DNA from: an uncultured Brevinema sp.
Lineage (GTDB): Bacteria; Spirochaetota; Brevinematia; Brevinematales; Brevinemataceae
Assembly: GCA_947036575.1 (NCBI GenBank)
Contig: CAMQSH010000022.1
Coordinates: forward strand, 1-17,040
Length of the DNA stretch: 17,040 bases
Reading direction: 5' to 3'
Program-made: the position numbers and the translations under genes
Notes under the pieces: model-generated
The model's input: the letters and a program-made list of their open reading frames with translations, nothing else
Database searches by the model: none
Told to the model about the DNA's origin: nothing
Shown here: positions 7,913-14,369 of the stretch, in pieces
How the letters are laid out: each line of letters opens with the position of its first letter
Position numbering within the stretch: the stretch's first letter is position 1

Positions 7913-7940
7913 ATATCATTTAAATTAGTTTTAATGATAT
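7913..7940. repeat. Inverted repeat ATATCATT-N12-AATGATAT
   Basis: Perfect 8-bp arms lie at 7913-7920 and 7933-7940 in the divergent intergenic region between the transporter gene and acpP. A third copy of AATGATAT is at 7853-7860, between the putative transporter -10 and its ribosome binding site. The repeats could bind a regulator. They are AT-rich and could be chance. Confidence 0.4.
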
Positions 7941-7952
7941 ACTAAAAAATTC

Positions 7953-7981
7953 TTGCAAATTATAGGATAATATACTATAAT
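7953..7981 (+). promoter_or_regulatory. acpP promoter (sigma70-type)
   Basis: TTGCAA at 7953-7958 and TATAAT at 7976-7981 are separated by exactly 17 bp, giving a near-consensus promoter. Transcription would begin near 7988, leaving a leader of roughly 20 bases that carries TTGGAGG before the ATG at 8007. This is the best promoter in the window, as expected for a highly expressed acyl carrier protein. Confidence 0.75.
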
Positions 7982-7989
7982 CATTATAA
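7975..7989 (+). promoter_or_regulatory. PerR/Fur-like palindrome over acpP -10 and start site
   Basis: C-TATAATCATTATA-A is a 13-bp palindrome matching 14 of 15 positions of the PerR-box TTATAATNATTATAA. It covers the -10 hexamer and the expected transcription start. The core is identical, in the same orientation relative to transcription, to that upstream of alaS. It is either a repressor site or a symmetric -10 element supporting divergent transcription. Confidence 0.5.
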
Positions 7990-8006
7990 ACCATTTGGAG
8001 GTATTT

Positions 8007-8240
8007 ATGTCTGATACTTTTAACAAGATAAAAGAATTAATCGTTGATAAACTCAACGTTAGTGCATCTGATGTTACAGAGAATGCATCATTTATAGAGG
8101 ATTTGGGAGCAGATTCTTTAGACATTGTTGATTTTGTAATGGCATTAGAAGAAGAGTTTGGAGTTGATATTCCAGACGAAGATGCGCAAAAAATCAAAAC
8201 AGTTAAAGATGCTGTAGATTTTATTGACAAAAATTGTTAA
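8007..8240 (+). CDS. acpP: Acyl carrier protein
   Basis: A 77-aa acidic protein, the normal size for a type II fatty-acid-synthesis ACP, which carries growing acyl chains in the cytoplasm. The phosphopantetheine attachment site is S37 in G-A-D-S-L-D-I-V-D, followed by the conserved 'EEEFGVDIPDEDA' helix and 'TVKDAVDFI'. ATG 8007 is used: GGAGG at 7997-8001 lies five bases upstream, and the in-frame TTG at 7995 overlaps that site. The gene has its own strong promoter and is followed directly by a terminator, so it is monocistronic. No fab or plsX genes flank it, which is unusual since acpP often sits beside fabF or fabD and rnc. It ends in N-C, giving a C-terminal cysteine. Confidence 0.97.
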   Translation: MSDTFNKIKELIVDKLNVSASDVTENASFIEDLGADSLDIVDFVMALEEEFGVDIPDEDAQKIKTVKDAVDFIDKNC

Positions 8241-8248
8241 ATAAAAAA

Positions 8249-8282
8249 TAAGAGTGGGTCAACTTAGATCCACTTTTATTTT
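8249..8282 (+). terminator. acpP intrinsic terminator
   Basis: AGTGGGTC (8253-8260) pairs with GATCCACT (8267-8274) across a six-base loop, with one G-U pair, and A/T-rich flanks extend the stem to at least 8249/8278. The T-rich run TTTATTTT follows at 8275-8282. It starts nine bases after the acpP stop. Confidence 0.8.
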
Positions 8283-8355
8283 GCAGAAAATTTTTATCAA
8301 TAAAATTGTTTGTTGATAAAAAATTTAATATATTTTAGTTGCATTAATTTTACTG

Positions 8356-8390
8356 AAACTGTATGATATAAGTATCATACAGTTTTTTTT
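8356..8390 (+). terminator. Strong intrinsic terminator or leader hairpin
   Basis: A perfect 13-bp stem, AAACTGTATGATA (8356-8368) with TATCATACAGTTT (8373-8385), has a four-base loop and a run of T to 8390. It lies 66 bp beyond the first acpP terminator and ends 36 bp before the next gene. It is either a second terminator for acpP or, if a promoter lies at about 8306-8334 (TTGTTT-17-TATATT), an attenuator in the leader of the downstream unit. Confidence 0.75.
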
Positions 8391-8426
8391 ATGCTTATGA
8401 AAACAATATAAAATAAGTGGAAGATT

Positions 8427-10103
8427 ATGAATACCAAAGATACTTTAAAAAAATCATATATCATTAACAAAAATAAAATTCAAGTTATGGATTATAAATT
8501 TATAACAGAAGATTTAGGGGTTTGGGAAAAGATACGTTGTCAATATATAAAAATATTTGATAGTACTAAGCTTCAACATTTTTATTTTGATTGTGGCATA
8601 AAAAAATACAGTAAAGAAATAAAAAATATACAAGCAGGCTGGTATAATGAAGAATCTAAAAAACTTACTCATTCATTTGCTATAGATCTACATATATTAT
8701 TAAAAAATGTTTTTATAATTCAACCTATTTTGGAAGAGACATTTGCTAGTATTGATAAAAATCAAGGATCTCCTCTGCGTCCTTTACCTATAGAATTTGT
8801 ATTTCATACTTTATTGACACACAGTTCTATAGAATCTTATCCTTTTACTATTTCAAATCTTTCTAAAGATGTTAATATTTCTAAAGATATTGATGTTTCT
8901 AAAAATAATGCAGAAAAAATACAAACATATCTAAAAAGTATAACACCTGTAAATATTCAAAAAGTAGATGATGAATATGCTGAATGGATATCTTTGTATA
9001 AATTATATGATTCTTGTATTTTAGAATTTTTAAGACGTTTTTATGCATATGTTTCTTTATCACAAAAAGTAACGGAGAGTCTTCCTTGGAGTGCGGTTTC
9101 TGTTAGTGCGGTGGGACATTATCTAGGAGAGTTGTACGATTCAATAAATGGTATTACCTTGACAGATGATGGATTAACAGTACTATTAGTTTTGAATGAA
9201 TCATTAGCACTATATGATAGCAAAAAATTTCAGTTATCAAAAAATCAAATCATTGAAGCTTGGCAAAAAATTAGCTCCATGATAAAAAAATTCCAGAATG
9301 ATGATATAATTTTTAAATTGACAATGATAGCACACCATGATCCTTTGATAGGCCGTAGCTTAAAAAATAATACTTATGATATTTTTGAACAATTTCAACA
9401 AGATATGCCTGAAAGAGTCAACAAATTGCCAGGAATTATAAAAACTCAAATTTTTAGTGATAGTCTAAAAGATATTGTTGAAAAAACAAATAAAATATTT
9501 GGTATGAAAATTTTAGAAATAGGTATTTATACCTTAGAGAATTCTAATAAAATCCAGACTCTTGGATTGACTCCATTTCCTTATGTAATATTATTTGCTG
9601 CAGTCAAAATTTGGTTACTTAGAGTTATTAATTCGTGGTTTACACACTTCTTTAGTTTTTTATTAGCAGATAATGGTTTTGTGAAGAGCTATAAAGATAA
9701 AATGGAAAGATTTTATAAAAAATTGAGTGATTTTATAAAAGAATTTGATAAATTTTATAATCAAGTTAATCCTCAATTAATTGCTAATAAAAAAATGGTT
9801 TTATTTTTACAAGGTGTGAAGATTACAGAAGGGGAAAAACATTTAGTAAAGGTATTAATCCATGATATTAATGATAGGGCTGAGATTCTTGTTAAAGACT
9901 TGAGACCTATATTAATTGAATTAACCAATTTTGTAAATTTGGCTTTAACAGATTTTAATGATAATACTGCAGTATTATTAAAAAACCCAGAAGCAATTAA
10001 AAAGACTAATAATGATATAGAAGAAAAATTGCAAACTTTTTCAGCATTTCTCACACAACTCAATTCTATTTTAGCCTTACTTGATAAAACACAGCAAAAC
10101 TAA
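8427..10103 (+). CDS. Uncharacterised 558-aa cytosolic protein
   Basis: A long alpha-helical protein with no signal peptide. ATG 8427 has a weak GGAAG site five bases away. It contains no catalytic motif that I recognise. Distinct regions are a Lys-rich N-terminus; residues 146-161 with the short repeat S-K-D-x-x-x; a conserved-looking stretch 'SVSAVGHYLGELYDSINGI'; a hydrophobic segment 'FPYVILFAAVKIWLLRVI' around residue 390, which could be membrane-associating; and a heptad-like C-terminus. The arrangement recalls a large protein family of unknown function found in spirochaetes (DUF5312 is a candidate), but I cannot confirm that. It is followed after 29 bp by hflX, so both are probably on one mRNA ending at the terminator near 11280. 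Confidence 0.85.
   Translation: MNTKDTLKKSYIINKNKIQVMDYKFITEDLGVWEKIRCQYIKIFDSTKLQHFYFDCGIKKYSKEIKNIQAGWYNEESKKLTHSFAIDLHILLKNVFIIQPILEETFASIDKNQGSPLRPLPIEFVFHTLLTHSSIESYPFTISNLSKDVNISKDIDVSKNNAEKIQTYLKSITPVNIQKVDDEYAEWISLYKLYDSCILEFLRRFYAYVSLSQKVTESLPWSAVSVSAVGHYLGELYDSINGITLTDDGLTVLLVLNESLALYDSKKFQLSKNQIIEAWQKISSMIKKFQNDDIIFKLTMIAHHDPLIGRSLKNNTYDIFEQFQQDMPERVNKLPGIIKTQIFSDSLKDIVEKTNKIFGMKILEIGIYTLENSNKIQTLGLTPFPYVILFAAVKIWLLRVINSWFTHFFSFLLADNGFVKSYKDKMERFYKKLSDFIKEFDKFYNQVNPQLIANKKMVLFLQGVKITEGEKHLVKVLIHDINDRAEILVKDLRPILIELTNFVNLALTDFNDNTAVLLKNPEAIKKTNNDIEEKLQTFSAFLTQLNSILALLDKTQQN
8862..8909 (+). repeat. 18-bp in-frame tandem repeat
   Basis: TCTAAAGATGTTAATATT at 8862-8879 is followed by TCTAAAGATATTGATGTT at 8880-8897 and a decayed third unit starting TCTAAAAAT at 8898. 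It encodes S-K-D-V-N-I, S-K-D-I-D-V, S-K-N inside the 558-aa protein, and is likely a slippage-prone, length-variable linker. Confidence 0.6.
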
Positions 10104-10132
10104 TATATTATAACATATAGGAATATTAAAAA

Positions 10133-11257
10133 ATGGAAGATAAAAAGCATATCTATTTTCTTGTTGGTATAAAACTTCCACAAGATGACCCTAAGATTGT
10201 TGAAGAATCAATGCGAGAACTTGAAGGTCTAGTAAAAACTGCTGGAGGAGATGTTGCTGGAAGTGTCATTCAAAACAGAAAATCTATAGATGCTACCTAT
10301 TATATAGGAAAAGGTAAATTAGAAGAAATTGATTTGTTATTTGATAAAACTGAAGATCAAGAGGCTGCTGTTGTTTTTAATATGTCCCTAAGTCCTTCAC
10401 AAGCAAGAAATATCGAAGAAGTATTAGAATGTCGTGTTATTACAAGAACAGAATTGATTTTAGATATTTTTGCTATTCATGCACATTCCCAAATTGCTAA
10501 ATTACAAGTAGAAACTGCACAATTATCTTATCTTCTTCCACGTCTTATGGGACAAGGGGCTTCTATGTCTCGTTCTGGAGGGGGTATTGGTACAAGAGGA
10601 CCTGGGGAAACAAAATTAGAAACAGATAGACGAAAAATTAATAATAGAATCTTAATTCTTAAAAAAGAATTAAAGCAATTAGAAAATTCTTCTGAAGAAA
10701 AAAGAAAATCACGTCAATTTGTTTTTAAAGTAGCAATAGCAGGTTATACAAATGCTGGTAAATCTTCTTTAGCAACGAGATTGGTAGGGGATCAATTATT
10801 AGTAGAAAACAAATTATTCTCTACAGTCGATACCACCACAAGACAGCTCAAATTAGGTGGTATTCCTGCAGTATTGACAGATACAGTAGGGTTTATTAGA
10901 GATATTCCTCATGAAATCGTAGAAAGTTTCAAATCAACCTTAGCAGAAACTGCTTATGCAGATTTGGTATTACATGCTGTAGATGCATCTTCAGAATTTT
11001 ATTTAGAAAAAATACAAACTGCTCAAGATTTAATGGACGAGATGGATATTAAATCTCCTATTCAATTAGTATTTAATAAAATAGATTTATTAGAAAATGA
11101 GTATCTTGTAAATCTCAAAGTAAAATATCCTGATGCAATCTTCTTATCTGCTAAAAGCGAAGATGGGGTAGATGTTCTCAAAGAATTACTACAAAAAGAA
11201 GCTATACAATTTTTAAAAAATAATGGTCAAGAAATACCGTCTTGGATGAACTATTAA
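10133..11257 (+). CDS. hflX: GTPase HflX (50S-ribosome-associated)
   Basis: A 374-aa translational GTPase of the Obg-HflX superfamily. HflX binds the 50S subunit and can split stalled or stress-inactivated 70S ribosomes. The N-terminal HflX domain has Y-I-G-K-G-K at 57-62 and the family signature G-G-G-I-G-T-R-G-P-G-E at 149-159, followed by a charged coiled region to about 192. The G domain shows G1 G-Y-T-N-A-G-K-S at 204-211, a T-T-T at 234-236 (G2), D-T-V-G-F at 250-254 (G3), N-K-I-D at 315-318 (G4) and S-A-K at 339-341 (G5). The protein ends about 33 residues after G5, shorter than the ~426-aa E. coli enzyme, so the C-terminal domain is largely absent. ATG 10133 follows AGGA by ten bases. 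Confidence 0.97.
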   Translation: MEDKKHIYFLVGIKLPQDDPKIVEESMRELEGLVKTAGGDVAGSVIQNRKSIDATYYIGKGKLEEIDLLFDKTEDQEAAVVFNMSLSPSQARNIEEVLECRVITRTELILDIFAIHAHSQIAKLQVETAQLSYLLPRLMGQGASMSRSGGGIGTRGPGETKLETDRRKINNRILILKKELKQLENSSEEKRKSRQFVFKVAIAGYTNAGKSSLATRLVGDQLLVENKLFSTVDTTTRQLKLGGIPAVLTDTVGFIRDIPHEIVESFKSTLAETAYADLVLHAVDASSEFYLEKIQTAQDLMDEMDIKSPIQLVFNKIDLLENEYLVNLKVKYPDAIFLSAKSEDGVDVLKELLQKEAIQFLKNNGQEIPSWMNY

Positions 11258-11286
11258 AAAAAGCCTACATTATGTAGGCTTTTTTT
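11256..11286 (+). terminator. hflX intrinsic terminator
   Basis: AGCCTACA (11262-11269) pairs with TGTAGGCT (11273-11280) around a TTA loop, extended by flanking A and T runs that begin inside the hflX stop codon and end at 11286. The symmetrical A/T tracts could work in both directions. Confidence 0.9.
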
Positions 11287-11353
11287 AATAAATCATTTTA
11301 AATTGTTTAAGATCTAATATTGTAGATACCGATTACTAAGACAGAGTTATTTT

Positions 11354-11364
11354 TATAATATAAT
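11354..11364 (+). promoter_or_regulatory. -10 region for the secreted-protein operon
   Basis: TATAATATAAT contains two overlapping perfect -10 hexamers (11354-11359 and 11359-11364), 25-35 bp before the ATG at 11389 and just downstream of the hflX terminator. No good -35 is present at the correct spacing. Confidence 0.45.
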
Positions 11365-11388
11365 GTCCTATTTCTTTGGAGAAAAAGT

Positions 11389-12936
11389 ATGAAAAGAAAA
11401 ATATTAGCAATATTATTATGCGTGATAATGAATACACCAATATATCCTATGGCATTAGACCAAGCTACTTTCAAAGTAGGTCAGCGTTTTTTTGAGCAGG
11501 GATTGTACACAGAAGCAGAACCTAGATTTTTAGATATTGTTAGAAAATATCCAGATTCCCCACACTATCATCAGGCTTTGTTTTATTTAGGACAAACTTA
11601 TGCTCACCTTGGTAAATATAAACCTGCTCTACAATATTATAAAATATTATTAAACAAATCTAAGACAATAATAGAAAAACAAAAAGCATTATTAGGTATT
11701 GCAAAAAGTTGGTTACAATTAGGTGTCCATGATAAGGCTGGAGATTTCTATGCTTTTTTTGCTGCAGAATATCCAGAATCTGAATATGCTCCTGCTGCTC
11801 TTTATTTTTCAGGAATTGCACGAGAAAGAGAAAACAAAGTTAGTGCAGCTGTAGAAAAATATAGAACAGTTTTAGAGTTATATCCTGAGTCAGATTATTA
11901 TGCTAAATCTATAGAAAAGGTAGCTGTTTTAGATAGCGACACTCCTGAAAGTTTGTGGGCAGATAGTCAAGTCTCTAAAACAGTAGCACGTAAAGGTTCT
12001 ATAGATATGTTTGTCGATGAGATTAATGAAGAAAATATTGATTTTGATGAGCCTGTATATACAGCACAAACTCAATCTGAAATTCAAAATAATAAGAGAC
12101 GAAATATTCCCAACAATCAAGATAGTAATGAATCAATAGATAGTTTTGATTTTGAAAGTACTGATCTTAAAGCACAATCTGCGATTGCTGAACCTATTAC
12201 TTATAAATTAGTAGAACCTGCTCCTTATCAACAAATTACACCAACAGTGTTAACACAATTTATTCAAAGTCCTCCTATTGTTGTCACACAAGTAGTTACA
12301 CAATTAGTAGATGCAGAAGAAACACAAAGTATGGGAAGACAAACTACACCAGAAGAAGATGATGAGATTCAAAAACTTATAGAGGCAAATGTTGTCCAAA
12401 AAGTTGGTGATCAGTATATTCCTATAGATAATTCAGAAGAATATGAGAAAAAACAGACATTAGCTGCCTATAAAAAATTATGGGAAGAAGAATATCAAAT
12501 CAAACTCAGAGAACAGGAGTTAGAAAACACAAAACTTAAAGTAAAAGAATTGGCTCAACTTTCTTCAGAAAAAGCTCAAATATTACAAGTAAAAGAAGAT
12601 TCTTTAAAAGAACAGCAAAATAGAATCCATAATAATCTTTATCAAGATTTATCAAAAGAAATGACCAATAGTGTGCAAAAATTTGATGGACCACCTATAT
12701 TTACACAAGGTGTAAACCAGCAATCTACTTCACCAACTCCTGTAATTACCTCACCAGTAGAAGAAACGACTTATGATGATGGTGAAAACGTAGAAGAAGA
12801 ATCAACTTATGATGATAGTGAAACTCCAATAGAAGAGGCAACTTATGACAATGGGGAAATCATAGAAGAAGAAACGACTTATGATTATGATTATGATGAG
12901 GGGTATGTAGTAGATGATACAGAATATACTCAATAA
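11389..12936 (+). CDS. Secreted TPR/coiled-coil protein with acidic C-terminal repeats
   Basis: A 515-aa exported protein. The N-terminus has M-K-R-K, a hydrophobic core (residues 5-15) and Y-P-M-A with likely cleavage after A22; no lipobox follows. ATG 11389 follows GGAG by seven bases. Residues about 24-182 are TPR-like helices ('FFEQGLYTEAEPRFLDIVRK', 'QALFYLGQTYAHLGKYKPAL', 'ALYFSGIARERENKVSAAVE') in the style of BamD/YbgF-type outer-membrane or Tol-associated proteins. Residues 183-345 are low-complexity and polar. Residues 350-415 form a charged coiled coil. Residues 458-505 are four acidic 12-residue repeats with T-Y-D. The gene overlaps the next by 23 bp, so the two products are likely made together and both act outside the cytoplasm. 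Function unknown. A cell-envelope scaffold or adaptor role is a guess from architecture. Confidence 0.88.
   Translation: MKRKILAILLCVIMNTPIYPMALDQATFKVGQRFFEQGLYTEAEPRFLDIVRKYPDSPHYHQALFYLGQTYAHLGKYKPALQYYKILLNKSKTIIEKQKALLGIAKSWLQLGVHDKAGDFYAFFAAEYPESEYAPAALYFSGIARERENKVSAAVEKYRTVLELYPESDYYAKSIEKVAVLDSDTPESLWADSQVSKTVARKGSIDMFVDEINEENIDFDEPVYTAQTQSEIQNNKRRNIPNNQDSNESIDSFDFESTDLKAQSAIAEPITYKLVEPAPYQQITPTVLTQFIQSPPIVVTQVVTQLVDAEETQSMGRQTTPEEDDEIQKLIEANVVQKVGDQYIPIDNSEEYEKKQTLAAYKKLWEEEYQIKLREQELENTKLKVKELAQLSSEKAQILQVKEDSLKEQQNRIHNNLYQDLSKEMTNSVQKFDGPPIFTQGVNQQSTSPTPVITSPVEETTYDDGENVEEESTYDDSETPIEEATYDNGEIIEEETTYDYDYDEGYVVDDTEYTQ
12760..12903 (+). repeat. Four 36-bp tandem repeats (12-aa acidic units)
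   Basis: The encoded units are EETTYDDGENVE, EESTYDDSETPI, EEATYDNGEIIE and EETTYDYDYDEG, an E-E-x-T-Y-D consensus repeated every 12 residues near the C-terminus of the secreted TPR protein. Synonymous and replacement differences between units show that they are not recent duplicates. Confidence 0.85.
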
Positions 12937-14233
12937 ATATAAAAAATCTGTTTTTAATCTCTTAAAATGTAGTATCGTATTTTCTTTAATTTATACACAA
13001 ACATATACGCAACAAGAGAGAATGATACATATTAAATCAGGAGACTTGACAGCATATGTAGATATGTATAGAGGTAATTTTAGCGTTTTTGATACAAGCC
13101 AATCTAACTTAGATTATGCTTCTCTTTTATTTGGTGGAACAACAGCGCCGTCCTCTTTTTTTAAATTATATGTAGATAATAAAGCTCAAACTTTAGATCA
13201 AATGAAAACAATATATCCTTTAGGAGTGGCGATAGGCTCTCAAATAGATGGAATCTTTCAGGCTGGTGAGCAACAAGATATTCGTATAGAATTTGTGTTT
13301 TTTTCTATGGATCTACTAGGAAATTCAGATAATAATACTTTTGGGCTGGTTGTTAGACTATCTAATACGTCTTTGAGTAATATTAGAAAAATAGATGCAC
13401 AATTTTTACTAGATTCAGATATTGGTGAAAGCAGGCACGATCCTTTAGTATATTTACCTACAGGAGAAAAAATCACAAATTCTTTTATTTTTGGTAAAGG
13501 AAATATCCCCCCTTTTCTATTTTTTGGTAAAAAAGATATTGCTGAAAAAAGACCTCAGGGAGAGGGATTTTATCTCTACCCTTTTGTATCGGAAGTTATT
13601 CCTTCAGGTATTGTTGTAGCAAATTGGCGTAGACTTAATGAAGAAGATCGGAATATAACAAATATAAATCCTTATTTGTCTTATGATAATAGGAGTGGAA
13701 AAGATGTTGGTGTGACCATATGTTTTGGCTCTTATAATTTAAAACCAAATCAATCTACAAATATTGGCATTGTTCTCTCTAAAGAATATAGTCCTTTATG
13801 GCCTGTTATTGATGAGCAAGTTATTTCAGAAGGTGTATTTAATGAAAATAAATTTGAAATAGAAACATTATTAACAGATCCTTATTCTCACAAACTGCCT
13901 GCAAATATGAATAAATTTTTGGATAGTGATTTTATTAAAGATACTTTATCTGAACCTTTACAAAAAGATGCTCAAGCAAGACGAATATTATATAGAAGAA
14001 AGCAATTAGGATTATTAGAAGATTCATCAGATCTCGAAAAAGAAAAAACAAAACCAATAGAAGAAAAAATAGAAGTAATTGCCAAAGAAGATGTTTGGAG
14101 TTATCTCTATAAAATCAATTGGGAATTAAAAAACACAGAAGAAAGTATTGAAAATGTTTTGAAACAAAATAAGGACGATTCTTCTATGAGTTCTCCAAAA
14201 AGTGAAGGGATAATTAAAGATAATTTTTATTAA
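12914..14233 (+). CDS. Uncharacterised secreted protein (439 aa)
   Basis: ATG 12914 overlaps the preceding gene by 23 bp, with GAGGGG about nine bases upstream; a later ATG at 13022 would remove the signal sequence. The N-terminus (K-Y-K-K, then a hydrophobic segment at about 12-28, then T-Q-T-Y-T-Q-Q) looks like a Sec signal peptide; the single Cys at 19 is inside the hydrophobic core, so a lipobox is unlikely. Residues 35-315 look rich in beta strands, with 'GDLTAYVDMYRGNFSVFD', 'NTFGLVVRLSNTSLSN', 'FLLDSDIG' and 'GVTICFGSYNLKPNQSTNIGIVL'. This resembles a carbohydrate-binding or surface beta-sandwich fold, but I recognise no family. The last 110 residues are charged and helical with coiled-coil character. 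It probably acts with its operon partner in the periplasm or envelope. Confidence 0.85.
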   Translation: MIQNILNKYKKSVFNLLKCSIVFSLIYTQTYTQQERMIHIKSGDLTAYVDMYRGNFSVFDTSQSNLDYASLLFGGTTAPSSFFKLYVDNKAQTLDQMKTIYPLGVAIGSQIDGIFQAGEQQDIRIEFVFFSMDLLGNSDNNTFGLVVRLSNTSLSNIRKIDAQFLLDSDIGESRHDPLVYLPTGEKITNSFIFGKGNIPPFLFFGKKDIAEKRPQGEGFYLYPFVSEVIPSGIVVANWRRLNEEDRNITNINPYLSYDNRSGKDVGVTICFGSYNLKPNQSTNIGIVLSKEYSPLWPVIDEQVISEGVFNENKFEIETLLTDPYSHKLPANMNKFLDSDFIKDTLSEPLQKDAQARRILYRRKQLGLLEDSSDLEKEKTKPIEEKIEVIAKEDVWSYLYKINWELKNTEESIENVLKQNKDDSSMSSPKSEGIIKDNFY

Positions 14234-14262
14234 TATTAGAGATAATTTCATTTAAACAAAGT

Positions 14263-14298
14263 AATAAGAGAATATAGTTATATTCTCTTATTTTTTTT
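14263..14298 (+). terminator. Terminator of the secreted-protein operon
   Basis: AATAAGAGAATA (14263-14274) pairs perfectly with TATTCTCTTATT (14281-14292) across a six-base loop, followed by six further T to 14298. It begins 29 bp after the stop of the 439-aa protein. Confidence 0.88.
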
Positions 14299-14369
14299 AT
14301 AGTTAAACCGATAAAAATGAAAAGCATTAATTTTATTATTATATAAGCTTAATAAAGAAGGGTTTAGTC

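Noticed and set aside
7995..8006. TTG at 7995 as acpP start
   Set aside because: It overlaps the GGAGG ribosome binding site, and ATG 8007 gives the standard 77-aa ACP.
7931..8230. 99-codon minus-strand open frame over acpP
   Set aside because: Serine-rich translation produced by the antisense of acpP; the sense gene is unmistakable.
9773..10063. 96-codon minus-strand open frame
   Set aside because: Antisense to the end of the 558-aa protein, with no start signal or product features.
12947..12975. Lipobox in the 439-aa secreted protein
   Set aside because: The Cys at residue 19 is in the middle of the hydrophobic core and lacks L-x-x-C context with a following mature region.
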